Source of the DNA: Rhabditophanes sp. KR3021
Taxonomy: Eukaryota; Nematoda; Chromadorea; Rhabditida; Alloionematidae
DNA: 64,000 bases
Assembly (NCBI GenBank): GCA_963281155.1
Contig: CAUJLY010000001.1
Coordinates: 4,402,001 to 4,466,000 of the forward strand
Direction: 5' to 3'
Within the stretch, counting starts at the first letter, position 1, and each line of letters begins with the position of its first letter. Positions 33,148-42,559 of the stretch are shown here, piece after piece. The position numbers were made by a program, and so were the translations under genes. Under the pieces are notes generated by a model, which saw nothing but the letters and a program-made list of their open reading frames with translations, was not told the origin of the DNA and ran no database searches.

Positions 33148-36100
33148 ATGAAAACTTATAACTGTAATCTAAAAAACATTATTTACAACAATTCCATTAG
33201 ATTATCTATTTTTGTTATATGTGGAATTTGTCAAATTATTAATTCTAATTTGATAAACTTCGGGAGGCTCAACGAAGACAGTGAAGTTCATACTACATTA
33301 CCCTCCCATCATCAAACAAGCAAAATACCTGGAATTGATGATACATCCATTAATGATACTGAAGTTGCTGAGGCAACATTATCAACTATGTCACAGGGCA
33401 ATGGTTTTTTTGGAAATTCAAGATCCGTTCCTATTCCCATTGAAATGGAAAGAATGTTGTATGTAGGAAGACACGTCTATGACAAATACTCAACCCCAAC
33501 GCAAGGAAACGGTAAGCCCGACAATTAATAAATATAATAAAATTCATGTTAGAGCCTACTCAAGTAAATCTTTCGATGTACATAGAAGGGCTGTCAAGTT
33601 TTAGAACACAAAGTATGGACTATCAAATAGACGTTTATTTTCAACAATACTGGAAAGATCCAAGACTTAAACATAATGAAAGTAAGAGAATCTTAGTTAG
33701 AGATAAAAAAATACTAGACTATATTTGGTATCCTGATGTATATTTTGCTAATGCAAGAGAAGCTTTATTGCATTCGGTAACGCAACCAAATTTTTTAGTT
33801 TGGATTGAAAGAGATGGAACCATTTTGTATGATACAAGAGTTTCAATGACTGTAATGTGTCAAATGGATTTAACAAAATGGCCCTTAGACTCACAACTGT
33901 GCAACCTCAGAATCTTGTCATATGCGTACAATATCAAAGAATTAGATATTAAATGGATTTTAGATAGTCCAATTACGAGAAACCCATCTATTGCAATGTC
34001 TGATATGTACATTGTCTCTTTACAGGTACTGATATATTTAGAATTCTCGGTATTGCACGCCAAACGGTGTACTTATGTCTCCAATTTTTGTTTATTATGC
34101 GCTATAAAAATGTTTGTAAATCGCCAATTATGATCATTTTGCGCTATTATTTTAAAACAATAGTGCAGAATGATTATTAATAGCGCAGAATGATTATTAA
34201 TAGCGCAGAATGTGTTATAATACCGCGTAAGGAATCACTTTTACAGCGCATAGTAAACAAAAATAGCGATTTAAGAATATTTGTGTAGTGCCTAAGAAAC
34301 AAAAGTTAGCTCATGACAACACCTCTCCGCCGAATAAGCTTAACATAAACCTAATACACTTTTTGGCGCATTATATCATAGATTCTTTTTTGTAGCCTGG
34401 ACTATGTGACGGCAACTATAGTACTGGAATATGGTCTTGTGTGACGGCTGATTTCTTCTTGAAACGTGAGATTAGGCACCATATTATGCAATCCTATATC
34501 CCGACAGCTTTGATAGTTGTCATTTCATGGTTTTCCTTTTGGCTGGACGTTTCAAGTACACCTGCTCGCGTCAGTTTGTCTATAACAACTTTGCTTACTC
34601 TTTCAACTCAAGCAAATGCTTCTAGAGTTGGTCTTGAAGCTGGGTTGAGGGCTATTGATGTATGGATGGGAGTTTGTACCTTAATGGTTTTCGGTTAGTT
34701 GAAATAACGTTTAATCTATAGTTATTTCATGTTATAGCCACAATGGTAGAGTTTACTACAGTAATTTATGTCCAACGTCAAGGTAAGTTAAATTCGCAAT
34801 CAAAATCGAAAATACTTCATAATAAATTGTGTGAATTTGGTCCCATTGGTCACATTTTGTAAATTGTTTCCTTATTAAAGTCATGTGTAAAAATTATTTA
34901 AAAAAACATATATGAAAAACTTATTTTTCGTTTTTTCGATTGCAAATGGTCGATGGTTACAAATAGGCTTGATGAAGTAAATTTAACTTCGAATGATATT
35001 TTGCGCGTTTTCTATATTATTAAAATAATAATTTGTTTAAACTTATTTGCATGCTACCTATTTTTAAATTAAATAAAAATAAGTCACTCTCTACTATGTT
35101 ATAATGTGTATTTAGATGACCAAAAAAAGAAGACGAAGAATCAGATTCAAATGATGATTTTCGAATAAAATGTTCACCAGAAAAAAATAATGAATTTACA
35201 AGATCTATTCAAAAAATATGGAAAAGAACAATTGGAAGTTTATATAATCCCTTTAAATCAAACAAAAAGAATAAAGAAGAGGTTAGTTTTTATGTAAAAT
35301 AGTATGCTCCTCTGCTTCGCTAAATCTTTATATTTATATTTCATTTTTGCGAAGCTATCATTGCTTTTTCTTCAGGAAATCTACCCAATTGAAAATATTG
35401 CTCCTAACGAATCTTGCTTACTTCTTAAAGACACACCTTTGCCTTTTAATCAGCATAAAAAGCTTTTACAACCGCCTGGTTCATTCAATATCAATAACGG
35501 CTCCCCAAGTTATATTGATGAAGATGCGGAGGAAATAATTAGCGAACTACACTTGCATCGCAGATTTTCTAATACTCTTAGCAAAAAGTTGAAAGTTTTA
35601 AATTTAGACTCATCATCATTTCAGGAAGGATCGTATGGCCTACTTACTGCTTCTTCAGTATCATCTTCCAATCACGATGCTACAAACAATATTTTTATTT
35701 CAGTCAGTGATAATAATGGACTAAATACTGGAACTGGTTTTGCCTTTGATACTAATTGCCACCTGTCTACCATTTCCACCAATACACGCAGCCTTTCACC
35801 AAATAACAATGACTGGAGGTCAAAAGAAGCGGAGAGGCTTGCTAATTGGACTAAAATGGATAACATAAAAAATGAGCATAATAAATTAAAAGGATCACTT
35901 TCTAACACACTTTTAAAACACCCACAAATCATCAATAGAAAGATGTCAAAGAGCCCAAATACCATGGATGAAAAGGAATTTGATGGAAGTTTTAATGAAA
36001 CTACACGCAAATTACCTTTAATTCGCTCAGGCAAGTGGTCGACCGCTTATAGGCATGATCAGAATAAAAAGTGAGTTACATTTATTCATCACTTAAATAT

Positions 36101-36229
36101 ATCCATTTCAGAAAAATAGCAGCACGCCATCAAGCAAAATTGATAGATCAAAAGTCTCGGTGGTTATTTCCGAGTGCCTTCATTCTATTTAATTGCTTTT
36201 ACTGGACATATTATTTGTATATCATTTGA
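33148..36229 (+). CDS. Cys-loop ligand-gated chloride channel subunit
   Basis: Pentameric anion channel subunit of the glycine/glutamate-gated type. Exons: 33148-33511 (signal peptide), 33553-34025, 34396-34693, 34738-34782, a fifth ending at 35281, 35376-36070 and 36112-36229, about 714 aa. The Cys-loop (CQMDLTKWPLDSQLC, 13 residues between cysteines) is followed by a second Cys pair (LCDGNYSTGIWSC), as in GluCl/GlyR. M1 is YIPTALIVVISWFSFWL. M2 begins PARVSLSITTLLTLSTQ; its PAR motif indicates anion selectivity. The M3-M4 loop is unusually long. The fifth exon is in frame only if an A-rich acceptor at 35129 is used. The better tttag site at 35115 gives a one-base frameshift. The 3' end lies in the right duplication arm. 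Confidence 0.85.
34161..34212. repeat. 20-bp tandem repeat in a channel intron
   Basis: About 2.6 copies of tagcgcagaatgattattaa, the first copy with one substitution, in the 370-nt intron between exons 2 and 3 of the channel gene. Confidence 0.85.
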
Positions 36230-36656
36230 AATATATCTAATATGCACATGCAATATATTAGTTTTTATTAAACATATGCACTCATTACTAAATTAGACAT
36301 CGAATTATTAAGGATTTAATAAATTATTGTGAAGATTAATGTACAGATATTATACAGATATATATATAAATATTTATAGCCATTGCTTAGCAATTAATTA
36401 TTCGAATTAGAAAAGAAAAGTTGTTCATGCATGCGAGAAACTTGTTTTTTAGATAGATGACAGCCATACTTAGCTTTGACCCACTACAATTTATGTTTGA
36501 TGCTTTTGTGTCTTTGTAGTATGAAACTACAATGGATCATTGAAAACCTGTATAATGTTGTTTATTCATATTTTTAGATAATCTTGGAGGATTTTTATTC
36601 AAACACATAGCATATTACTCCCAAGAAATTTAGTGATATATTATTCAAACCTAGAT
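36230..36656. other. Spacer between channel and MLT-10-like gene
   Basis: Part of the duplicated arm and likely the MLT-10-like promoter region. It includes the small insertion absent from the left arm. Confidence 0.5.
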
Positions 36657-38804
36657 ATGTATTTGTGGTCCAATTTATTTCTTGTCCTCGTACATGTTCT
36701 GCCATTTCTATGCAAAAGTGAAAAAGATACATCAATCACAAAAGCGTATTATAAGTTGAATATGAAGAATGTCAATAATATATTCCACAAAGCTGCCATT
36801 CGGGCACTAATTAAAGTACGTTTAAATTGGTATAGGTCTAGCAATAAGAAGCACATATTATTTAATAGCAATTTTCAGGCTAAAGCACAAAGTATAATCC
36901 GCCAACTACCATTGATAGAACAGATCATGTATAGAGAATGTGTGAAGGATGCGAAAAGGATAAACTTGTTGGCTGAATGTGTTGTCAATGTACTAAATGT
37001 AAGAGACCGCATGGTTAAAGATGGCACCTTGAAATTGGAGGTAGAAGAAAAGTATCCTAAATTGAGATATTATGATTTGAAGAAAAGAAAGCGAATCCAT
37101 ATTCCAATTTGGCAATCCAGAATTAAGAGAAATAATCTATTATACCACTTTGGAACTAAAACTAGGTTTGTGAATGTTCCTATAAATGAAGATTTGGAAA
37201 AGATAAGGCTGCAAGAGCTGAAACTTCCTTTTAATTTGCGTAATTTAAAAAGATTGGAAAGATATCAGAAAATGAGCAAGCACGTCAAGGAATATTGCGA
37301 AAGTATTTCGAAAACAAATGAAAAAATGTTGACTCAGTTTAGTAATCCCATAAAGATGAAAATCAAGGAGGCTAGTGAGTCAGAAAAATCAGTTTCCACT
37401 ATGCTTGAGGAGATTGTCTCATTTATAAAAGGATTAGCTTCTTCCAACAAATACTCATTTTTATCTCCACGCTTGTTCAATATAGTCCCTGGATGTGTAA
37501 ATAAGTGCAAGAATAGGTTTTTGTCACCTTCGATGTTCAGTTTTCATAAAGACGATGGTATTTTGCCGCTACCTGACGTTATGAGCAATGTATTTTCAAA
37601 TAGTGAAGATACGAATTTGTGGCTGAATTTTTTGATTGAAATCAGTGGTGCCTCGGATTCTTTACACAGAGCTGTCAACAAATTGGGTCCGAAAATGCTT
37701 GAAATGGAAGAACAGATTTACCCCACTATACTCTCCATGCAACGGATGGAAGATAAAATAAATGGCATCACTGATTCCTATGATCACGTTCAGAAAAATG
37801 AAATCGAAAGAAAGGGGTATACATTTATGAATGAGGATCAGGCAAAGTTACTATACTCGGACAAAGGAGCCCCGAAATTGGATACGAAAATAAGCGACTT
37901 AGTGAAAATGACAAAAGAAGAACTAGAATTGAGAATTGAGAAGGATATCAGATTATTGGCACAAATAAAGGATGACCGTCATATAGCCGAAAAAGAAGAT
38001 ACAAAACAAATATACAAGAAAATATACACGCAAGGTAGTATTGGTAATATGGACAATATAAATGGTGTAAATAAGATTGATACTGCGAAGAGATTGAAAG
38101 AGATTAATGGCAAGAACAGTATTAGTGGGATGGTTGGGTCAAGTTATAGACACAGCAGATTGAAACGCGATGAGACGGACCCCGAAGCCGAACATTCCGA
38201 GAAAGGAATTCATTTTTTAACATTAGCTCCATTTGCATTTTACAATAGAATTGAAAAAGCGGTAACGTTGGAATTGGTTACTTTATCCCCGCATGCCTTT
38301 CTCTTTGAATTAATGTCGAGCGAGGCACTTTCCTTTCACACCCTTTCACCGAGAGCATTTGTTGCCTCTTTATTAACTCCAACGGCACTAATTGGCCGGG
38401 TATTGTCACCCGGGGCCTTCAGATTTGAATTGCTGTCACCTCGATTTTTAACATTGTGGGTTCTCAGTCCTGAAGCGGGTAATTTAAATCAAGAAACTGC
38501 AGAGCAAGTGTTAATATTGCTATTCGTTTTAGGCATAATCGAAATACTAACTCCAAAGTTTATGGATTTAAAAATATTGTCCGGTGAGAGAGGTATTATT
38601 CAAATATTATCTCCCAGAATACTCTCAAGTCATATTTATTCTCCTGCAACTGATGGGATATTGATTTTGAGTCCGTCAATTTTGAGTCCCGGAATTGGCA
38701 GCGAGGAATCCCAATTCATCGAAGTCTTATCTCCGCACATTCTTAGTAATTTCCGTTCATTGGGACCACTTCCTTATAATACATTTACTTATAGGTGGCA
38801 GTAG
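36657..38804 (+). CDS. MLT-10-like moulting-cycle family protein, right-arm copy
   Basis: Probable parent copy of the gene at 1453-3600, about 715 aa from the first ATG at 36657, with the same signal peptide, Lys/Glu-rich middle, RLKR site and C-terminal LSP-repeat domain. It lies 428 nt downstream of the anion-channel stop codon on the same strand and about 700 nt before the BTB-BACK gene. The protein is presumably secreted towards the cuticle, by analogy with the C. elegans family. At one position this copy has Trp (HIPIWQSR) where the left copy has Ser. Which is ancestral cannot be told without an outgroup. Confidence 0.87.
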   Translation: MYLWSNLFLVLVHVLPFLCKSEKDTSITKAYYKLNMKNVNNIFHKAAIRALIKVRLNWYRSSNKKHILFNSNFQAKAQSIIRQLPLIEQIMYRECVKDAKRINLLAECVVNVLNVRDRMVKDGTLKLEVEEKYPKLRYYDLKKRKRIHIPIWQSRIKRNNLLYHFGTKTRFVNVPINEDLEKIRLQELKLPFNLRNLKRLERYQKMSKHVKEYCESISKTNEKMLTQFSNPIKMKIKEASESEKSVSTMLEEIVSFIKGLASSNKYSFLSPRLFNIVPGCVNKCKNRFLSPSMFSFHKDDGILPLPDVMSNVFSNSEDTNLWLNFLIEISGASDSLHRAVNKLGPKMLEMEEQIYPTILSMQRMEDKINGITDSYDHVQKNEIERKGYTFMNEDQAKLLYSDKGAPKLDTKISDLVKMTKEELELRIEKDIRLLAQIKDDRHIAEKEDTKQIYKKIYTQGSIGNMDNINGVNKIDTAKRLKEINGKNSISGMVGSSYRHSRLKRDETDPEAEHSEKGIHFLTLAPFAFYNRIEKAVTLELVTLSPHAFLFELMSSEALSFHTLSPRAFVASLLTPTALIGRVLSPGAFRFELLSPRFLTLWVLSPEAGNLNQETAEQVLILLFVLGIIEILTPKFMDLKILSGERGIIQILSPRILSSHIYSPATDGILILSPSILSPGIGSEESQFIEVLSPHILSNFRSLGPLPYNTFTYRWQ

Positions 38805-39499
38805 CGAACATGAATCTCATGACACACACACAAAGCATACAAATCATACAAAGCATGCAAATCATGCAAATCATACAAATCATATAAAATCGCCGTTGAT
38901 TTAGTTGCTGTTTCTCACAACCTTTTAGCTTGGTCCTTAACATCAACAAATGAAATAGACCTTGTTCAATTGATTGTCGCATAATCTGTTGTATATGATG
39001 CTGCCATCAAGGAAGAATGAATACGTGTCCATATCTATCTGCATTTAATTGTCGTGTAATAACTGCCAGTATAAATATTTAGTGTTACTTATTATTAGTT
39101 GTTATTCTTACAAAATGATAATTTGAGGAGAACAATAATTGAAAAGAATGAAGGAATTACAATTAAAGTATGTTGTGTGCACGAGTAATGTTCGATATCA
39201 AAATTTTATTTGCAAGAATGATCTAATAAGCGATGTACAATATGATATTTACCATATTGGATACAATAGAATTCTTGGGTTGATTGCTTGGCACTCGCTT
39301 TCAGTACAGAGGAATTCCTTTTGATATTCTAAATTCCAAATTTATTTTAAGAACGCACAATATCATTCACTAATATTTCTGTTTCACCCATCTATTGAGA
39401 ATATATGTAAAAAGTAAATTATTGTATGTTGCCGTATAGTCTTCACGGTATATGTTCTGTATTGGAAGAAGTTGGTGGGTCGTGTATTGATGTCGGAAA
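38805..39499. other. Spacer before the BTB-BACK gene
   Basis: Mostly within the right arm. Contains the 9-bp minisatellite at its left end and otherwise no supported gene. Confidence 0.5.
38831..38887. repeat. 9-bp minisatellite, right arm
   Basis: Tandem units like gcaaatcat just after the MLT-10-like stop. One unit longer than the left-arm tract. Confidence 0.8.
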
Positions 39500-40376
39500 A
39501 TGCTGCCGCTGTTAAATACTTGTTATGTCACCAAATTGTTTACAGATTTGACAGTGAAAGTGGGAGATATCGAATTTTTGACCTCAAAATCAGTGCTATC
39601 CAGCAGTTGTACCTATTTTTCTAATCTATTGCGGAAAAACAAAAAGCAGAGTAAGTTTAAACTGTTTTGTATAAAAAATATATTTCCTTAGATGTGTTAA
39701 CGGTTAGAGAAGTCTCGGCTGATGATTTTTGCTTTTTCCTCGACTTTTTACATTCAAATGAAAAGATAGAAATAACAGATTCCAATTACAAGCCACTGAA
39801 GAATATTTACAATTCCTATAAAGTGGAAACTTTTGAAGTAATTTGTAATTTAACTAAGCTGTAATAATATTTTTTGTAGACAATATTTGAAGAGACTCTC
39901 AAAACAAGGCCATTATTCTTCGTTTTAACATGGTTTAAACATACAAGGGTCGAAGAACGGGACCAGAATATGCTGGGTGTAGCAAGACTCGTAAGTTTGC
40001 CACTAATCGTTGAATTACTAACTAAATGGATAAACGCCTTTAGGTTGTTTCGGAATCTTTTGATACCGAGGAAATTTTAGAATGCGATATTTCATTTTTG
40101 TTAACTATTTTGGATGAAGAAATGATGGGAACATTGAGTCAAGAAAAGGTTTTTGAATTTTTCATGTTGTGGGTAAATCATAAATGTTGTGAAAGAAGCC
40201 AATATTTACTGGAGTTAATGAAGAGTTTGAATTTTGATCTGATTCCTTTCAACTACATTCATTTTAATATCATTAAGTGTCTTCAGATTCAATCAAATCA
40301 AGAAGCATTTAAATATGCTCAGAAACACTACTTTAAACGAATCGAACAGGGAGATACTTTGAAATTGGACTTATAA
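39500..40376 (+). CDS. BTB-BACK domain protein, 246 aa
   Basis: Four exons, 39500-39650, 39692-39837, 39880-39990 and 40044-40376, with introns of 41, 42, 53 nt and consistent phases. The BTB domain starts LFTDLTVKVGDIEFLTSKSV and covers the first 100 or so residues. The BACK-like helical domain follows (ILDEEMMGTLSQEKVFEFFM, then LWVNHK). Such proteins usually act as homodimeric adaptors for CUL3 ubiquitin ligases. No kelch repeats or MATH domain follow, so the substrate-binding part is missing or supplied by a partner. The usual His of the BTB loop (AHK) is Ser here. The ATG lies 21 nt beyond the duplication boundary, so the promoter region is shared with the left arm. Confidence 0.78.
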
Positions 40377-40655
40377 ATTATTTTAAATATTTATTTATGT
40401 ACTTGTATTTGATTTGATTAATTGTAGATTGAATAAATATTTAAAACAAATAAAAAAATATTATGAATGCTGTCGGATAACTATCCTACTATCTTACTTG
40501 CATATTGTATATGCATGTTTATTACATCTTATTAATTATATATTATCATCTATTTGTCAAATGTATATTAGAAACCGTCACAAGATTAATTCTCCTTGTT
40601 ATGTAAATAGGGATTAAAAATGAATATTCAAAAAGATTAAACGAAATAATGATAA

Positions 40656-40726
40656 GCGTTCGTGGTTCAGTGGTAGAATGCTCGCCTGCCACGCGGGCGA
40701 CCCGGGTTCGATTCCCGGCGGACGCA
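40656..40726 (+). tRNA. tRNA-Gly (GCC)
   Basis: 71-nt cloverleaf. The acceptor gcgttcg pairs with cggacgc. The anticodon arm gctcgcctgccacgcgggc has loop anticodon GCC. The T arm contains ggttcgattcc. No intron. Confidence 0.96.
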
Positions 40727-40849
40727 TTTTTTGTTAATTTTAACGGATAGGCCTTATTGTTGAAGTAAATGTTAAGTCTTCTATTTTGTAATCTGTGGTC
40801 TATTAATAAACATTTGGAAAATAAGTGTTAAAAAGGATGCAAAAAGTTA

Positions 40850-40922
40850 TGCCACGAGCAGGGATCGAACCAGCGACATTTAGATCTTCAGTCTAACGCT
40901 CTCCCAACTGAGCTATCATGGC
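40850..40922 (-). tRNA. tRNA-Phe (GAA)
   Basis: 73-nt cloverleaf on the minus strand: acceptor gccatga/tcgtggc, anticodon loop ctgaaga giving GAA, T arm ggttcgatccc. No intron. It converges on the tRNA-Gly gene. Confidence 0.96.
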
Positions 40923-41249
40923 TTGCGTTACAAACTTTGTTTCCTTATCAATACAAATAATACAAATTGTTCAATTTAATTATCAAAAGCGCTTATTTTA
41001 AAACTCCTATTAAATAATTATCTACTATTTGTTTACGTTTTGGATTTAAAAACAAATATATATAAATTGTAAAATTGCTCCTAAAATAATTGGTGGTGCA
41101 GTAATCTGCTAATATTCTAATTCTTTATGTCTATTAATTTAATTATTATGACATATGCCCTTTTTTACTAAATAAATTACTTTCTGCTGAAATACGCGTC
41201 TAGTATAGTAAATATCCTTATATTCCAGATATTATTAGATTGGAATGCC

Positions 41250-42505
41250 TTTTAGGGTTAATCAGCTAGGTGTTCATTTCAAAGGGCTTTGCCAGTAGTG
41301 TTGCAGCAGTTGCCGTTGAGATTGGGTACTGAACGCCGAATACAACTGATATTCATTCTAAGCATGGATTCATGAATTAAAGACTGTTTGTACACGGCAC
41401 TGCTTCTGCTAGTACAACGATTGGATCAAATTCTACTAATAATTATGGATTCCGCAAACGTCGATTCCTAATTCGATGGTGTTGAATTCTTCTTTCGATG
41501 CGATAAGGCTTTCTTCCTTTAGTCGGATGAATAGGTTTGGAATGCCACCTAGCGTGATGCCTTTTCCATTTTCACCAAAAGGTCCGATGAATTAGGTGCT
41601 TATTCCAAAGAGGTAATCCATGCAGTCATTATGAGGCTAAAAAAGTGAACATTAATTCTGTTCTTAATGCTAAAATCTTGACTTGAAGACAAATATTCGT
41701 AAAAATCTTTACCACTGAGTCAAATGCTCATAACTTCCCAGGGTCACGATGAAAAATTATAACTTCATTTTTTAATCTAATTATATCTCTTTGTCACTTA
41801 ACTTTCCAATCAGCGCGTCTGCTTCACTATTTTCCGATCCCAGACTATCTTCATACCATCTTCAGAACTTGTTTGATTATTGAAGATTCAGATTTACCAA
41901 ACTCTTGTACTGACATCGGAGCTGTGGATTTACCGAACCCAAAATCATCATCAACCATCCCTTCAAATGAAATAGACATTAAAATCTACTGAGTGAAAAA
42001 CAGTCCAGCATAATCCAATCCTCCGAATAGATCCACCCCGTCTAAGTCACCAGCAAAAGTTGTGGACTTATACATCTTAGCTTTATTTACTCCACTGTCG
42101 TTTAAGTTAGGCGCCTAAGGAACATCAAGTCAATTAAGATAATCTAACTTGTCTAAAGCATCGAAGACATCTCGAAATCGACATGAGTAGAAAACAGGCG
42201 AGTTCTTTTGACTAGTGGAGTTGGTTTTGCTAGTCCATCTTGGCTCAGATTCATGTATTTGAAGTTCGGCATTGACGGGAGAGAAGTGAAATCGCGTTTA
42301 AGGGTTATCTTTTCTTCCAGATTAGGAGTCTCAGTGTGTCTCTAAAAAAATGATTAGGCATAATTTTGTCTTAACTTACTATTGCCTGCTGACTTGCGCC
42401 TATTTTAGAATAATTTTCGGAATGATTTCATTCAGCATCTGGGCTATAGATATCTCCAAACAAATTATCATAAAGAATAGTCTCCGAATCACTCATTTCA
42501 CCCAT
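41250..42505 (-). pseudogene. Decayed gene with a fossil intron, unidentified
   Basis: A G/C-richer block with protein-like pieces on the minus strand. From an ATG at 42505 it reads MSDSETILYDNLFGDIYSPD a few codons in, then an in-frame TGA, then continues across a canonical 39-nt intron (gtaagt to tttttag) into ETPNLEEKITLKRDFTSLPS and GLAKPTPLVKRTRLFSTHVD before another stop. Further pieces in other frames include TTFAGDLDGVDLFGGLDYAG and ITLGGIPNLFIRLKEESLIA. In-frame continuity across the intron shows it was once a spliced gene. I do not recognise the family. Acidic, Phe/Gly-containing segments are suggestive of a nuclear protein but that is speculation. Confidence 0.5.
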
Positions 42506-42559
42506 GAATTACGCTCAACGACTAAATAGTTTCAATAAAAAGTCTTCCATCAATTGGTA

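Larger units (their letters stand above)
35596..39479 (+). repeat. Right arm of the large inverted duplication
   Basis: Reverse-complement partner of 787-4617. It starts within the M3-M4-loop exon of the anion channel and ends 21 nt before the BTB-BACK start codon. Because both flanking genes are intact across its edges, this arm is likely the original locus. It differs from the left arm by scattered substitutions, more frequent in the non-coding parts, plus about 42 extra bases near 36265-36306. Confidence 0.95.
40616..41078. repeat. Direct repeat carrying two tRNA genes, copy 1
   Basis: About 460 bp nearly identical, in the same orientation, to 51299-51758. The flanks before and after are unrelated. 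Only scattered substitutions separate the copies (for example gtggtc/gtgatc, gcgctt/gcgttt). Confidence 0.93.

Noticed and set aside
787..39479. The inverted arms as terminal inverted repeats of a giant transposon
   Set aside because: The arms contain parts of ordinary host genes, the spacer holds housekeeping genes, and no transposase or target-site duplication was seen at 787 or 39479.
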